Shown: positions 1-6,384 of the stretch, in pieces
Position numbering within the stretch: position 1 is the stretch's first letter
How the letters are laid out: each line of letters opens with the position of its first letter
From: Candidatus Aenigmatarchaeota archaeon
GTDB lineage: Archaea; Aenigmatarchaeota; Aenigmatarchaeia; QMZP01
Assembly (NCBI GenBank): GCA_003663225.1
Contig: QMZP01000025.1
Coordinates: forward strand, 1 to 8,760
Reading direction: 5' to 3'
Length of the DNA: 8,760 nucleotides
Translations under genes and position numbers: made by a program
The notes under the pieces: generated by a model
The model's database searches: none
What the model saw: only the letters and a program-made list of their open reading frames with translations
Told to the model about the DNA's origin: nothing

Positions 1-69
1 CACCACCTCAAACTCAAATGTTTTGCCGTTAATCTCAACCCGCACCTTGTCGCCAATCTGGGCTCTCAC
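1..69 (-). CDS. N-terminal fragment of an unidentified phage protein (runs off left edge)
   Basis: A GTG codon at 69-67 opens a frame that stays open to the window edge, giving 23 residues that begin MRAQIGDKVRVEINGKTFEF. A perfect AAGGAGG lies at 86-80, 10 bases upstream, and the GTG overlaps the TGA stop of the preceding glycosyltransferase gene, the same coupled arrangement used by other genes here. The peptide alternates charged and hydrophobic residues as in a beta-rich domain start. Too little is present to name a family. By position it would be the next gene of the late operon, perhaps another neck or tail gene, but that is only inference from order. Confidence 0.65.
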   Translation of the reverse strand, partial: MRAQIGDKVRVEINGKTFEFEVV

Positions 70-1166
70 AGCAATTCAGCCTCCTTCAGAATTTGTTCAA
101 ACTTGGGAACCACTATGTCGGGCGTCAAGGCCACCATCGCCTTGCAGAACTTTTCGCCACAATCCGGCAATGTGGCAATGTTCAGACAGGGCGCACAATC
201 TGCTTCACCCTGCAGGTATTCCACGGTGGGATAATAGGAAGTCCTGTAGCGGCCATGTGTGATACTGAATAGGGCCAGAGTGGGCTTATACAGGCATCCG
301 GCAATGTGCAACAGGGCCGTATCTACAGTGATAATGGCATCCATCAGGCTTGCGAAGGCAATGAACTCTTTCACCGACCTCAGCAAGCCGCTCATGTCGT
401 AAATATGTTCGGGTGGCCCAACCGGCTGGCCGTCTTTCGTGAAGCGCAAACGCTGTGTAGGCGTGCCGAGGATATAAACATCACAGCCCATTTTAACGAG
501 TTCCTGAGCAGTCAAAACGGCATTGACAGGAAACCAAGAACGATAATGGGCTGCCGAATAGATTTGCATTCCCACCTTGATACGACTCTTGTCGCGGATA
601 TAGCCGGAAAGCACTCTTTGCAATGCGGGGTCAGGGTTCAGCCGTGCGGGCCGCCCCAGAGGTTTGACGCCAAGAATTTCAGCAAAAGTATCCTGCAACT
701 CTCTGTTGATACTCTGGCGTTCAAGCGTGCCATAACTTACCCAGCTATCATAGTATTCGGCCATTTTTAGCGAGACGGGATAATCAAAGACAGTGACCGT
801 GAAGTGGATGAAGGGCTTAAAGCGCGTGTCATTAATCAGCCAGTCGTCTTCCCGCACACTGGCAAAGCCGACTTCTTCCAAGCTGGGATAGGGCATCTGT
901 TCGTCCAAAGCCTGCAGGCAGGCCTTCATACAGAGCACATCGCCTATCCCGCCTGGGAACAGGATGAGTAATTTCCGTGTATCCCTGCTTGGGGGCCGAA
1001 GAGCTACATCCCGAACTTCAGACTTCGGCGAGTTTTGCTGGAGCAGTTCTGCAACCAGTGCATTAACAAGGTAAGGTTCATCGGCCTCAAGAAGCTGGTA
1101 GCTAGCCACCTCTGGCCCTCGGCCCGAAGGATAGGCAAGCTGTTCGCGAGGGATAAAAATCTTCAT
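66..1166 (-). CDS. GT9-family (heptosyltransferase-like) glycosyltransferase with N-terminal extension
   Basis: A 366-residue protein with the layout of family GT9, whose members move sugars (typically ADP-heptose) onto lipopolysaccharide or other acceptors in the cytoplasm. Seen: the N-terminal Rossmann signature LLILFPGGIGDV at about 66-77; the second-domain start VGMQIYSAAHYRSWFP at 198-213; the donor-site region VDTALLHIAGCLYKPTLALF at 281-300; and a cysteine group C324-x2-C327, C336 and C341, resembling the C-x2-C found after the donor site in many GT9 enzymes. The first 60 or so residues precede the Rossmann fold and are not part of a typical GT9 enzyme. The ATG has AAGGAGG at 1180-1174, seven bases upstream, so the start is well supported. 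It follows a probable neck gene and overlaps the next gene by 4 bases. The acceptor is unknown: a virion protein or a host surface glycan are both possible. Confidence 0.85.
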   Translation of the reverse strand: MKIFIPREQLAYPSGRGPEVASYQLLEADEPYLVNALVAELLQQNSPKSEVRDVALRPPSRDTRKLLILFPGGIGDVLCMKACLQALDEQMPYPSLEEVGFASVREDDWLINDTRFKPFIHFTVTVFDYPVSLKMAEYYDSWVSYGTLERQSINRELQDTFAEILGVKPLGRPARLNPDPALQRVLSGYIRDKSRIKVGMQIYSAAHYRSWFPVNAVLTAQELVKMGCDVYILGTPTQRLRFTKDGQPVGPPEHIYDMSGLLRSVKEFIAFASLMDAIITVDTALLHIAGCLYKPTLALFSITHGRYRTSYYPTVEYLQGEADCAPCLNIATLPDCGEKFCKAMVALTPDIVVPKFEQILKEAELL

Positions 1167-1181
1167 GCAGAAGCCTCCTTT

Positions 1182-1793
1182 TTATGTGACGTGCATCAGC
1201 GGCCTCCAAGCCTGCCGCCAAATTGAAGCTATCCTTCGCCTCAAGCGTGGGAACTGGTATCGGGCCAAATATTTGTCAACCGGCCTTTTCTGCATTTGTT
1301 TGTTTTCAACTGGCGAATGCCAACCTTCCCGGAAGTAATGCATGATCGGCGCTGGCAATTGGTCTTTCGGATACGGATTCATGATGGCAAACGTGAGTAT
1401 CTGCACTTCAGCTCTCGTGCCGCCCGAACGCCGGAATTGCCCCTTCATAGACTCAAGAAAACGAGGCCCCCGTGCCGCATCCTTCCAGTCCACCCTATCC
1501 AATCTCTCCTGTGGGTTAATCCGGCCCCAGTAGACAATGCCCGAACCCGCAGGGTCTGAACCATACATACCCTTGCCCCGTTCCCGATAATATTGCTTCT
1601 GATACGTCCAGGTTACCTGGCCCCATTCAACTTCATTCTGCACCAAGTGAACAAAGTCACTCGACATACGACTCCTCAGGGCTCCGGGGATATTGAAAGA
1701 CCGCACCTGTTCCCAACGCTTGCGAGCCCGCTGTATCGCGGCCAGCCAGCTTCTTTTACCACCTGCTGCCGGATTGATTCGTATGCCAATCAT
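1182..1793 (-). CDS. Probable neck / minor tail protein (HK97 gp10-like position)
   Basis: A 203-residue, strongly basic protein with no membrane segment or signal peptide. Arginine and lysine are dense at both ends (RARKRW at 23-28, RLRRR near 183-187), with aromatic-rich stretches such as YQKQYYRERGKGMYG at 64-78 and FREGWHSPVENKQMQKRP at 154-171. I recognise no enzyme motif. Basic proteins of about 130-200 residues sit beside the head-closure and tail-completion genes in HK97- and SPP1-like phages, and the call rests mainly on that position. An in-frame TAG seven codons upstream makes the ATG at 1793 the first possible start; the ribosome site there is weak. Other possibilities are a tail or baseplate component. 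Confidence 0.5.
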   Translation of the reverse strand: MIGIRINPAAGGKRSWLAAIQRARKRWEQVRSFNIPGALRSRMSSDFVHLVQNEVEWGQVTWTYQKQYYRERGKGMYGSDPAGSGIVYWGRINPQERLDRVDWKDAARGPRFLESMKGQFRRSGGTRAEVQILTFAIMNPYPKDQLPAPIMHYFREGWHSPVENKQMQKRPVDKYLARYQFPRLRRRIASIWRQAWRPLMHVT

Positions 1794-1807
1794 CTCTGCA
1801 AGCTTTG

Positions 1808-1838
1808 CCTAATCGTGGTTAGGCCAATCAAGATTAGG
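1808..1838 (-). repeat. Inverted repeat at a gene junction
   Basis: CCTAATC at 1808-1814 is exactly matched by GATTAGG at 1832-1838, a 7-bp stem with a 17-base loop. On the transcribed strand it contains the TAA stop of the upstream gene and ends about 14 bases before the next ATG. There is no T-run after it, so it is not a standard intrinsic terminator. It could be a weak processing or translation-control structure, or chance. Confidence 0.3.
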
Positions 1839-2346
1839 GCTTGTGGCCCAAGTCCTCATATGTTTCTACCACAAAACTCGCCATTGCGCAGCTAAAAGGT
1901 ATCATGTTGAAGCGCAGAACTTGCTCGAAATCGGGCGAAAATGAGATGCCGGTATGCTCAAGGTTCGCCACCCAATCAAGCCCCAAGCGATTGGAAGCCA
2001 TCACATTCTCTACTATCTTGGTGATACCCTCGCGTATCTTCCTCGCCGGAATGTCGTAGGGGTCAATGGCAATGACGTAAAAGATATTGCACCGGAACCT
2101 CAGAACGCGCTGCTGGCCCATTGTTTCACCCACTTCGGGCCATTCTTCAGGCGAAACCAAGCAGAGTGGTGTCCGGACGCTGCCGGGGTCTTCAACCATG
2201 CGAAAGACATAATGATGCGGGTGGCCTTCGCGTTTAGTGGCTATGTCCACATGGAAAGGGGCGCTGGCACTGCCTTCCCAGTCAACATAATAGAGGAAAC
2301 GGTCAATCAACACTGTGCCTGCTTCAGGTAGATAGACTTCACTCAC
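1834..2346 (-). CDS. Probable tail-completion / head-tail joining protein
   Basis: A 170-residue soluble protein with no signal peptide or membrane helix. The middle reads as a strand-rich domain (HHYVFRMVEDPGSVRTPLCL at 44-63) followed by VLRFRCNIFYVIAIDPYD at 81-98 and an amphipathic helix ARKIREGITKIVENVMAS at 101-118. This strand-helix pattern, the size and the place two genes after head closure resemble tail-completion proteins of the SPP1 gp17 kind, which sit at the head-proximal end of the tail. That is a fold-and-position argument; no diagnostic motif is seen. The GTG start overlaps the TGA of the holin gene by 4 bases, implying coupled translation, with GGGGG about 10 bases upstream. 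Confidence 0.5.
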   Translation of the reverse strand: MSEVYLPEAGTVLIDRFLYYVDWEGSASAPFHVDIATKREGHPHHYVFRMVEDPGSVRTPLCLVSPEEWPEVGETMGQQRVLRFRCNIFYVIAIDPYDIPARKIREGITKIVENVMASNRLGLDWVANLEHTGISFSPDFEQVLRFNMIPFSCAMASFVVETYEDLGHKP

Positions 2347-2906
2347 TCTTCTTCATCCCCCGGCTTCCAGATTTTCTTTTCCTGGCGCTTCTGGATTTCG
2401 GTCTCGATTTCTTCCTCGAATTCTTCTATGACGTCCTTGAGGTTGCTGCCCTTCTGGGCCTTCTGGCGCATGGTCTTCATCATCACTTCAATGAACTTGG
2501 GCATGGGGATGCCAAGCTTGCCGAGGTTTTCGAGGATGGAGGCAATCTCGCTAACGGCAATATAGTATGCAGCCCAAGAAGCTATCATGTAGTGACTCCC
2601 AACCAGTCTGTCCATTGCGGCGGCCAGGCCAAAAGTCATCACATAGCCGATTAACCTCTTGGCCCCACGCTGGGCAAAGATGGTGCTCTTAAAGCTTCGC
2701 TGAATGATTGCAACTGCCGAACCGGTTACCACATCCCCGAGAATCAACCACACAATCACCCGCCAGATGTTAACAATGTTCTCAGGTGCCTCGGTGAAAT
2801 ACAGCACAATCCCCCCGAACAGGAATGCAAGTATGCCCTTGGCAGCCGATGCTTTATAAGACGGAAACAAAGATTTCAGTGCGCTTGTGACGAGTTGTGA
2901 CAGCAT
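2343..2906 (-). CDS. Phage holin (Phage_holin_4 / toxin-secretion-lysis holin type)
   Basis: A holin is an inner-membrane protein that makes lesions at a set time, letting the endolysin reach the cell wall. This 187-residue protein shows the family pattern: hydrophobic segments at about 23-38, 45-68, 83-98 and 103-122; the GDVVTG element at 57-62 (usually D-x-x-x-G after the second segment); an S-x5-RGAKR loop at 74-84; MDRL at 98-101; and the hallmark SEIASILENLGKLGIPMP at 119-136. A charged, probably coiled tail (EEFEEEIETEIQKRQEKK, 161-178) extends beyond the usual end of about 140 residues. GGGTGG lies 6 bases before the ATG. No endolysin gene is visible in the window; finding the holin between head-closure and tail-completion genes is unusual. 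Confidence 0.8.
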   Translation of the reverse strand: MLSQLVTSALKSLFPSYKASAAKGILAFLFGGIVLYFTEAPENIVNIWRVIVWLILGDVVTGSAVAIIQRSFKSTIFAQRGAKRLIGYVMTFGLAAAMDRLVGSHYMIASWAAYYIAVSEIASILENLGKLGIPMPKFIEVMMKTMRQKAQKGSNLKDVIEEFEEEIETEIQKRQEKKIWKPGDEEE

Positions 2907-2910
2907 TGCG

Positions 2911-2934
2911 GGCCACCCGGCCTACCACTGGCCG
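2911..2934 (-). promoter_or_regulatory. GGCC-rich hairpins over the holin ribosome site
   Basis: Just before the holin gene, three GGCC palindromes fall within 24 bases. On the transcribed strand CGGCC (2934-2930) can pair with GGCCG (2922-2918) around a 7-base loop. Alternatively GGCC (2922-2919) can pair with GGCC (2914-2911) around the loop GGGT, which puts part of the holin Shine-Dalgarno (GGGTGG, 2918-2913) in the loop and stem. The two structures exclude each other. The region also carries the TAG stop of the head-closure gene. A role in delaying holin translation is possible but is inference. Confidence 0.3.
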
Positions 2935-3269
2935 ATAACCTCCTTTTCAACTGTGCATTCGATGTGGTCATCTTCCCATGTTATCGGATTCTGCAAAACT
3001 TTTGGCGGTTCAATAACGCGCCATCTATCACCCGATGCATTATCAATTATAACATCACCGCGCCGAACATCAATACCGGGCTCAAGGAAAACTGTATCCC
3101 GCAGCAGCTCAACACCGCCCCAGTTCTCCAAAGCCCTTACTGACCGGTCAGCAGGGGAAATGAGGGCTTTCACATTTGTGGCAACAGTCTCTTCGCCCCG
3201 ATATTGTTCGTGGCGGGTATCTGACCACTTAGGTCGCTTGATAGTAACTCTATGAGGCAGGGGCATCAT
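2922..3269 (-). CDS. Head-closure / head-tail joining protein (SPP1 gp16-like)
   Basis: A 115-residue, mainly beta protein that begins MMPLPHRVTIKRPKW, the form typical of small phage head-closure (stopper) proteins, which plug the portal after packaging and bind the tail. Matching features are HRVTIKRP at 6-13, VKALISPAD at 33-41 (the usual V-x-A-x-I-x-P turn), DTVFLEPGIDVRRGDVI at 58-74 and GDRWRVIEPP at 80-89, the closing strand where such proteins have G-x-x-Y/W-x-V. It directly follows the adaptor gene, with an ATGA overlap of 4 bases, which is the conserved adaptor-then-stopper order. Two adjacent ATG codons can start it; the first overlaps the upstream stop. Length is normal for the family (about 100-120). 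Confidence 0.7.
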   Translation of the reverse strand: MMPLPHRVTIKRPKWSDTRHEQYRGEETVATNVKALISPADRSVRALENWGGVELLRDTVFLEPGIDVRRGDVIIDNASGDRWRVIEPPKVLQNPITWEDDHIECTVEKEVIGQW

Positions 3270-3967
3270 GTCTCTTCATGGCCGCCGCCACGGCTATCGC
3301 TACGGGCAGCCGCATAATTGTTTGCAATAGCCTGCCGGACTTCCTGTATACGCTGCTGGGCCCATTTAGCCATAACCACAGCAGGTTGAGCTGAAACCTG
3401 ATAGGCCCCGGCACGCCAACCGGCCTGCGAAGTCATATTAAGCGCTTTCCGTTCAAGGGCCATTGCATAGACCAGTTCTTCAAACCAGACATCTTTTACA
3501 TCGTCCAAATCACTCAATGTTTTGGCCGTAGCATAGAGAACCGGAACCTTGATACCATCTTCCGTAGGTGCGGGGATGAGATAAATCTTGCCATCAACCA
3601 CCTTCCAGCGGCCCCTGAAATAGCTGTTAATACGGGCCAACTGACTGAGGTTTATCACCACATCCACGTAATGGTCGGGGTCAAACTGCACGCCCAGCAG
3701 TGCTCGATAGAGGTCCTGCATAGCATACTGGCCGGTGGGATTCCAGAAGACTTCTACAACCCAGAGAGCATTGCTTGGAGGGTCGTAGGCTTGCTGGCCG
3801 GCCACGGTGGTGATACAGCTTGAAGTGGTGGTAAGCTTTACAGCAGGCCGGTAGTAACTATACCAGTTCAGGGCCGAAGTGATGAGGGTGCCCAGTTCGT
3901 CGTCTGATATATCTGAAGTTGTTATGCCTCTGGCCCGAATCCTCTCAATGATGGTGGTTTGGTCCAT
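3266..3967 (-). CDS. Head-tail adaptor (connector) protein
   Basis: A 233-residue protein resembling phage head-tail adaptors, which form a ring under the portal. The N-terminus is helical with ISDDELGTLITSALNWYSYY at 20-39 (the acidic D-x-E-L-x-x-L-I-x-x-A-L-x-x-Y/W pattern), then G-x-Q-x-Y-x-x-P at 57-63, strand segments ALWVVEVFW at 67-75, WKVVDGKIYLIPAPTEDG at 121-138 (family-like W-x-x-x-G-x-x-x-L-x-P-x-P), and a C-terminal helical half from 155 on. The gene starts immediately after the glycosyltransferase stop (TAGATG), with GGAG four bases upstream, and is coupled to the head-closure gene. The assignment rests on this layout plus the neighbour; a neck protein of another class is the alternative. 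Confidence 0.6.
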   Translation of the reverse strand: MDQTTIIERIRARGITTSDISDDELGTLITSALNWYSYYRPAVKLTTTSSCITTVAGQQAYDPPSNALWVVEVFWNPTGQYAMQDLYRALLGVQFDPDHYVDVVINLSQLARINSYFRGRWKVVDGKIYLIPAPTEDGIKVPVLYATAKTLSDLDDVKDVWFEELVYAMALERKALNMTSQAGWRAGAYQVSAQPAVVMAKWAQQRIQEVRQAIANNYAAARSDSRGGGHEET

Positions 3968-5014
3968 CTATCTCCGGAGCCGGATGGACTCAAGTATCGC
4001 TTTTTCAAAACGCTTGGCAGCTTCCCGATACGTCCAGTAGTTATAGTTTCGTCCGACTCCGGGCCTATTTTCGTATAAGAAGCGAAGCTTGTCAACGAAA
4101 TCTGCTAAATCAGGTTCCGCATAGTAGGCATGGTCGGCGGCCATGCCTCTGGTGGGCACCAGTCCGGCCACTTCAATGCCCCAAATGCCATCGTTATCAA
4201 TGTATTCCAGCATTCCACTCCATGCTGTAACTAAAGCGGGTGTGCCGCAACGCGCCGCTTCAAGTGGCGGCATCCCGAAGCCCTCTCCCCGACTTGGCAG
4301 GACAAAAAGGTCGAGCGCCCAGTAAAAATCACGCATCTTCTCTTCGGGCCAGTCTTCATCTATCACAATGACACGAGGGTCGTCTATCGGCGGCAGCCAT
4401 CTGGTATCTCTTGTCTTGATGAGCAGCTTTACATCGCTTTGCGTGCCAAATGCTTCCCTGAAGGCCCGAACAAGCACATCAACACCCTTACGATGAGACA
4501 TCACGCCCGCCGTGCCAATCCAATATCCTTGCCAATCTTCATGGAAGCCCAGCTTCTGACGGTAATACTTCTTATCAAGCTGAGTGGGCCTGAAGAACTC
4601 TGAGACGCCAAGATGGACGACTCTGATTCTGGGATTGTATGCACCAAATACTTCGGCACAGTGCCGGGAAGGCACCCAAATCTCATCGGCTTGCTTAACA
4701 TAAGTTCGCCATTGCCGAGGGATATCATCGGCCTCATACATCGTATAGATGACCCGATACTCCGTGCCCAGTGAAGGCAACAACGGCGGAATACCAAAAA
4801 GCAATCCCCAATGCCGCACATCAAACCGTATGCCACTCTGGGCAACAAGTTCGGAGTCAGCAGAAGGCTGAGGATTATTGTAGAGCGATAAAACTTCCAC
4901 GGCCAAGCGCCGGGATTTCAGCAGGTACTTGGCAATGCCACAGAAGCAACGGCCATATCCGGTAAGGCCGGAGAATGGCCCCCTAAGCCTCACGGGAATC
5001 TTCGCCATCTGCAT
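3968..5014 (-). CDS. GT4-family (GT-B fold) glycosyltransferase
   Basis: A 348-residue retaining glycosyltransferase of the GT4 / group 1 type, which transfers a sugar from a nucleotide-sugar donor in the cytoplasm. Seen: the glycine-rich N-terminal loop GPFSGLTGYGR at 12-22; YEADDIP at 93-99; EIWVPS at 111-116, where these enzymes leave the first domain; HLGVSEFFRP at 134-143; the phosphate-binding RKGVDVLVRAF at 175-185; and the catalytic E-x7-E as EGFGMPPLE at 244-252, then CGTP and SGMLEY at 266-271. All main motifs are intact. The ATG at 5014 has AAGGAG five bases upstream; the gene overlaps the nuclease-fold gene by 32 bases, and a later start would cut into the first beta strand. It lies between that gene and the adaptor. 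Its acceptor (capsid, tail, DNA base or host glycan) cannot be told from sequence. Confidence 0.88.
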   Translation of the reverse strand: MQMAKIPVRLRGPFSGLTGYGRCFCGIAKYLLKSRRLAVEVLSLYNNPQPSADSELVAQSGIRFDVRHWGLLFGIPPLLPSLGTEYRVIYTMYEADDIPRQWRTYVKQADEIWVPSRHCAEVFGAYNPRIRVVHLGVSEFFRPTQLDKKYYRQKLGFHEDWQGYWIGTAGVMSHRKGVDVLVRAFREAFGTQSDVKLLIKTRDTRWLPPIDDPRVIVIDEDWPEEKMRDFYWALDLFVLPSRGEGFGMPPLEAARCGTPALVTAWSGMLEYIDNDGIWGIEVAGLVPTRGMAADHAYYAEPDLADFVDKLRFLYENRPGVGRNYNYWTYREAAKRFEKAILESIRLRR

Positions 5015-5843
5015 CAGCGCTCCTTGAGATGAACCGGTGCAGAATCATTGCTGCCTCTAAATAGGCACAGAGCTTTTTGTGTTGGCGAAGGCGCCCTTTG
5101 GCCTGCTCATCGAGACGAAGGATAACCGGCCTGCCGTGCTGGCGATAAGTCTCTTCATACAAATGGACAAGTTCAAGAAAGTCTGCTCGTGGATTGTAAC
5201 CAAGGATATAATTGCGCAGGGCACAACCACCATACGCCCCGACAGGCGGACGCTGCCATGCACAATGTCCATCAGCTTTCAAGAACGGACAGACATAACC
5301 ATTATGCAAAGGCCATTTGTAGCGGCAAAGGGGATATTCCTCTGTTTGCCAAGCAAGCCACCGGTAAAGCTCATTGTAGAGGTGAGGGTAGGCCCGCTTC
5401 CAATAGGCGTGTTCGCTGTATCGGCCTTTGAAATGAAAAATCGGTTCCCGAACAATGAATAGCTCGCTCTTCTCTTCTGCGATGATACCGAAGTGCCTTC
5501 TTTCCGTGTCGAGGCCGTAAGATTCTATTATCCTGCGACTGGGTGGCGTGGGAACCAGCAGATAGACCAAGGGGAAGACTTCGTTTGCGGCTTCGGCCTG
5601 GCTAATCAGTGTCTTATTCCACTTCAGCTTGGCTTGCACGGCATAGGCCCGTTGCTCATTGAATACAACCCAATCTACGCGCGTTGTGGGATATATCACA
5701 TGGCCGCCATAGGCTAAAGTCTGCGAGTAATAGCTGTCTTGGCCTATGGCAAACTCAGAAACTATCAGCCAGCCTGAGAAAAGCCGAACCAGCTTGGGCC
5801 CCAAGTCAGCTTCCGATGTCGTCGAACTTGATGATACGCTCAT
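4983..5843 (-). CDS. PD-(D/E)XK nuclease-fold protein with four-cysteine cluster
   Basis: A 286-residue protein whose first 125 residues look like a PD-(D/E)XK nuclease fold: SEADL helix with E11; RVDWVVF with D57; YAVQAKLKW, where Q70-A-K72 occupies the (D/E)xK position; then SQAEAAN at 81-87, the frequent QA helix motif; a VYLLVP strand at 93-98; and FGIIA at 118-122. D57 and K72 are present but the usual acidic residue is Q70, so activity may be altered or lost. From 170 on there is a separate part with C173-x11-C185-x8-C194-x12-C207, able in principle to bind zinc or an iron-sulphur cluster, and a basic helix RLRQHKK at 251-257. The ATG overlaps the upstream gene by 38 bases; a TTG at 5804 would avoid the overlap but remove E11. 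No exact family is recognised. Repair, packaging or defence roles are all possible. Confidence 0.6.
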   Translation of the reverse strand: MSVSSSSTTSEADLGPKLVRLFSGWLIVSEFAIGQDSYYSQTLAYGGHVIYPTTRVDWVVFNEQRAYAVQAKLKWNKTLISQAEAANEVFPLVYLLVPTPPSRRIIESYGLDTERRHFGIIAEEKSELFIVREPIFHFKGRYSEHAYWKRAYPHLYNELYRWLAWQTEEYPLCRYKWPLHNGYVCPFLKADGHCAWQRPPVGAYGGCALRNYILGYNPRADFLELVHLYEETYRQHGRPVILRLDEQAKGRLRQHKKLCAYLEAAMILHRFISRSADADGEDSREA

Positions 5844-6384
5844 AGCCCTCTTTCAAGCGCTCATCTCCTGTTAGCTCACAGCAGTATCTGATTATTTCGA
5901 TGAACTTGCCCCTCTTCGGAGGCAACACCAACGTATAGAGGCTGAGCACATGGTCAGGGATAGCATTCTGCTCAAAATAATTGATAACCTGCCCATCTTC
6001 AAAATCAATGTAGAAGAACGATGAACCATCAAGTGTCGAGGCGGAGTGCGGATACGGCGCAAAGTCGATTAGCAAATCATTTAGTCCTGCATTGCTGCAA
6101 AAGAATGTAAGAGCCATATGTAGTGCCGGGAAGGCAAGAACCAATTCATCATCAATTGCCTTATTATCCACGTCGCAACTAAAGGCGATTGGCTCAAATG
6201 ACGGGTGGGCAGGATGATGGGCTGATGCTGGGTCATTCGAATACGAGCTGGTGACCAGTGAAATCATTCGCTTGGCCAGCTTGGCCGATGTAACCGAAGA
6301 CCAATTGTCTGGCCAAAGCTTCCGGCCACAGGCTATCTTCACTATGTCATTGGCAATTTCGATAAGGCGGGTTTCAGACGCCAT
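5806..6384 (-). CDS. Hypothetical protein, possible paralogue of the 7384-6878 gene
   Basis: A 192-residue protein with no signal peptide, membrane helix or known motif. It begins with a helix (RLIEIANDIVKIACG, 6-20), has a low-complexity linker SYSNDPASAHHPAHP at 48-61, then a strand-rich core with FPALH at 85-89, IDFAPY at 106-111, SFFYIDFEDGQVINYFEQN at 122-140 and a C-terminal helix FIEIIRYCCELTG at 161-173. Several of these recur in the same order in the protein encoded at 7384-6878 (see findings). The ATG has AAGGAGG nine bases upstream, so it is a strongly translated gene; it overlaps the preceding gene by 11 bases. Function unknown. Confidence 0.75.
   Translation of the reverse strand: MASETRLIEIANDIVKIACGRKLWPDNWSSVTSAKLAKRMISLVTSSYSNDPASAHHPAHPSFEPIAFSCDVDNKAIDDELVLAFPALHMALTFFCSNAGLNDLLIDFAPYPHSASTLDGSSFFYIDFEDGQVINYFEQNAIPDHVLSLYTLVLPPKRGKFIEIIRYCCELTGDERLKEGYERIIKFDDIGS

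Noticed and set aside
306..770. Plus-strand open frame of 154 codons
   Set aside because: Lies wholly inside the GT9 gene in antisense, has no ribosome site, and its translation shows no protein-like motif.
1808..1838. Reading the inverted repeat as a terminator
   Set aside because: The stem is only 7 pairs, the loop is long and no T-run follows on the transcribed strand.
5079..5462. Plus-strand open frame of 127 codons opposite the nuclease-fold gene
   Set aside because: Antisense shadow of a gene with clear motifs; every supported gene in the window is on the minus strand.
4983..5843. Calling the nuclease-fold protein a Cas4
   Set aside because: Cysteine order and spacing differ from Cas4 (one cysteine before and three close together after the core), and no CRISPR or cas gene is near.
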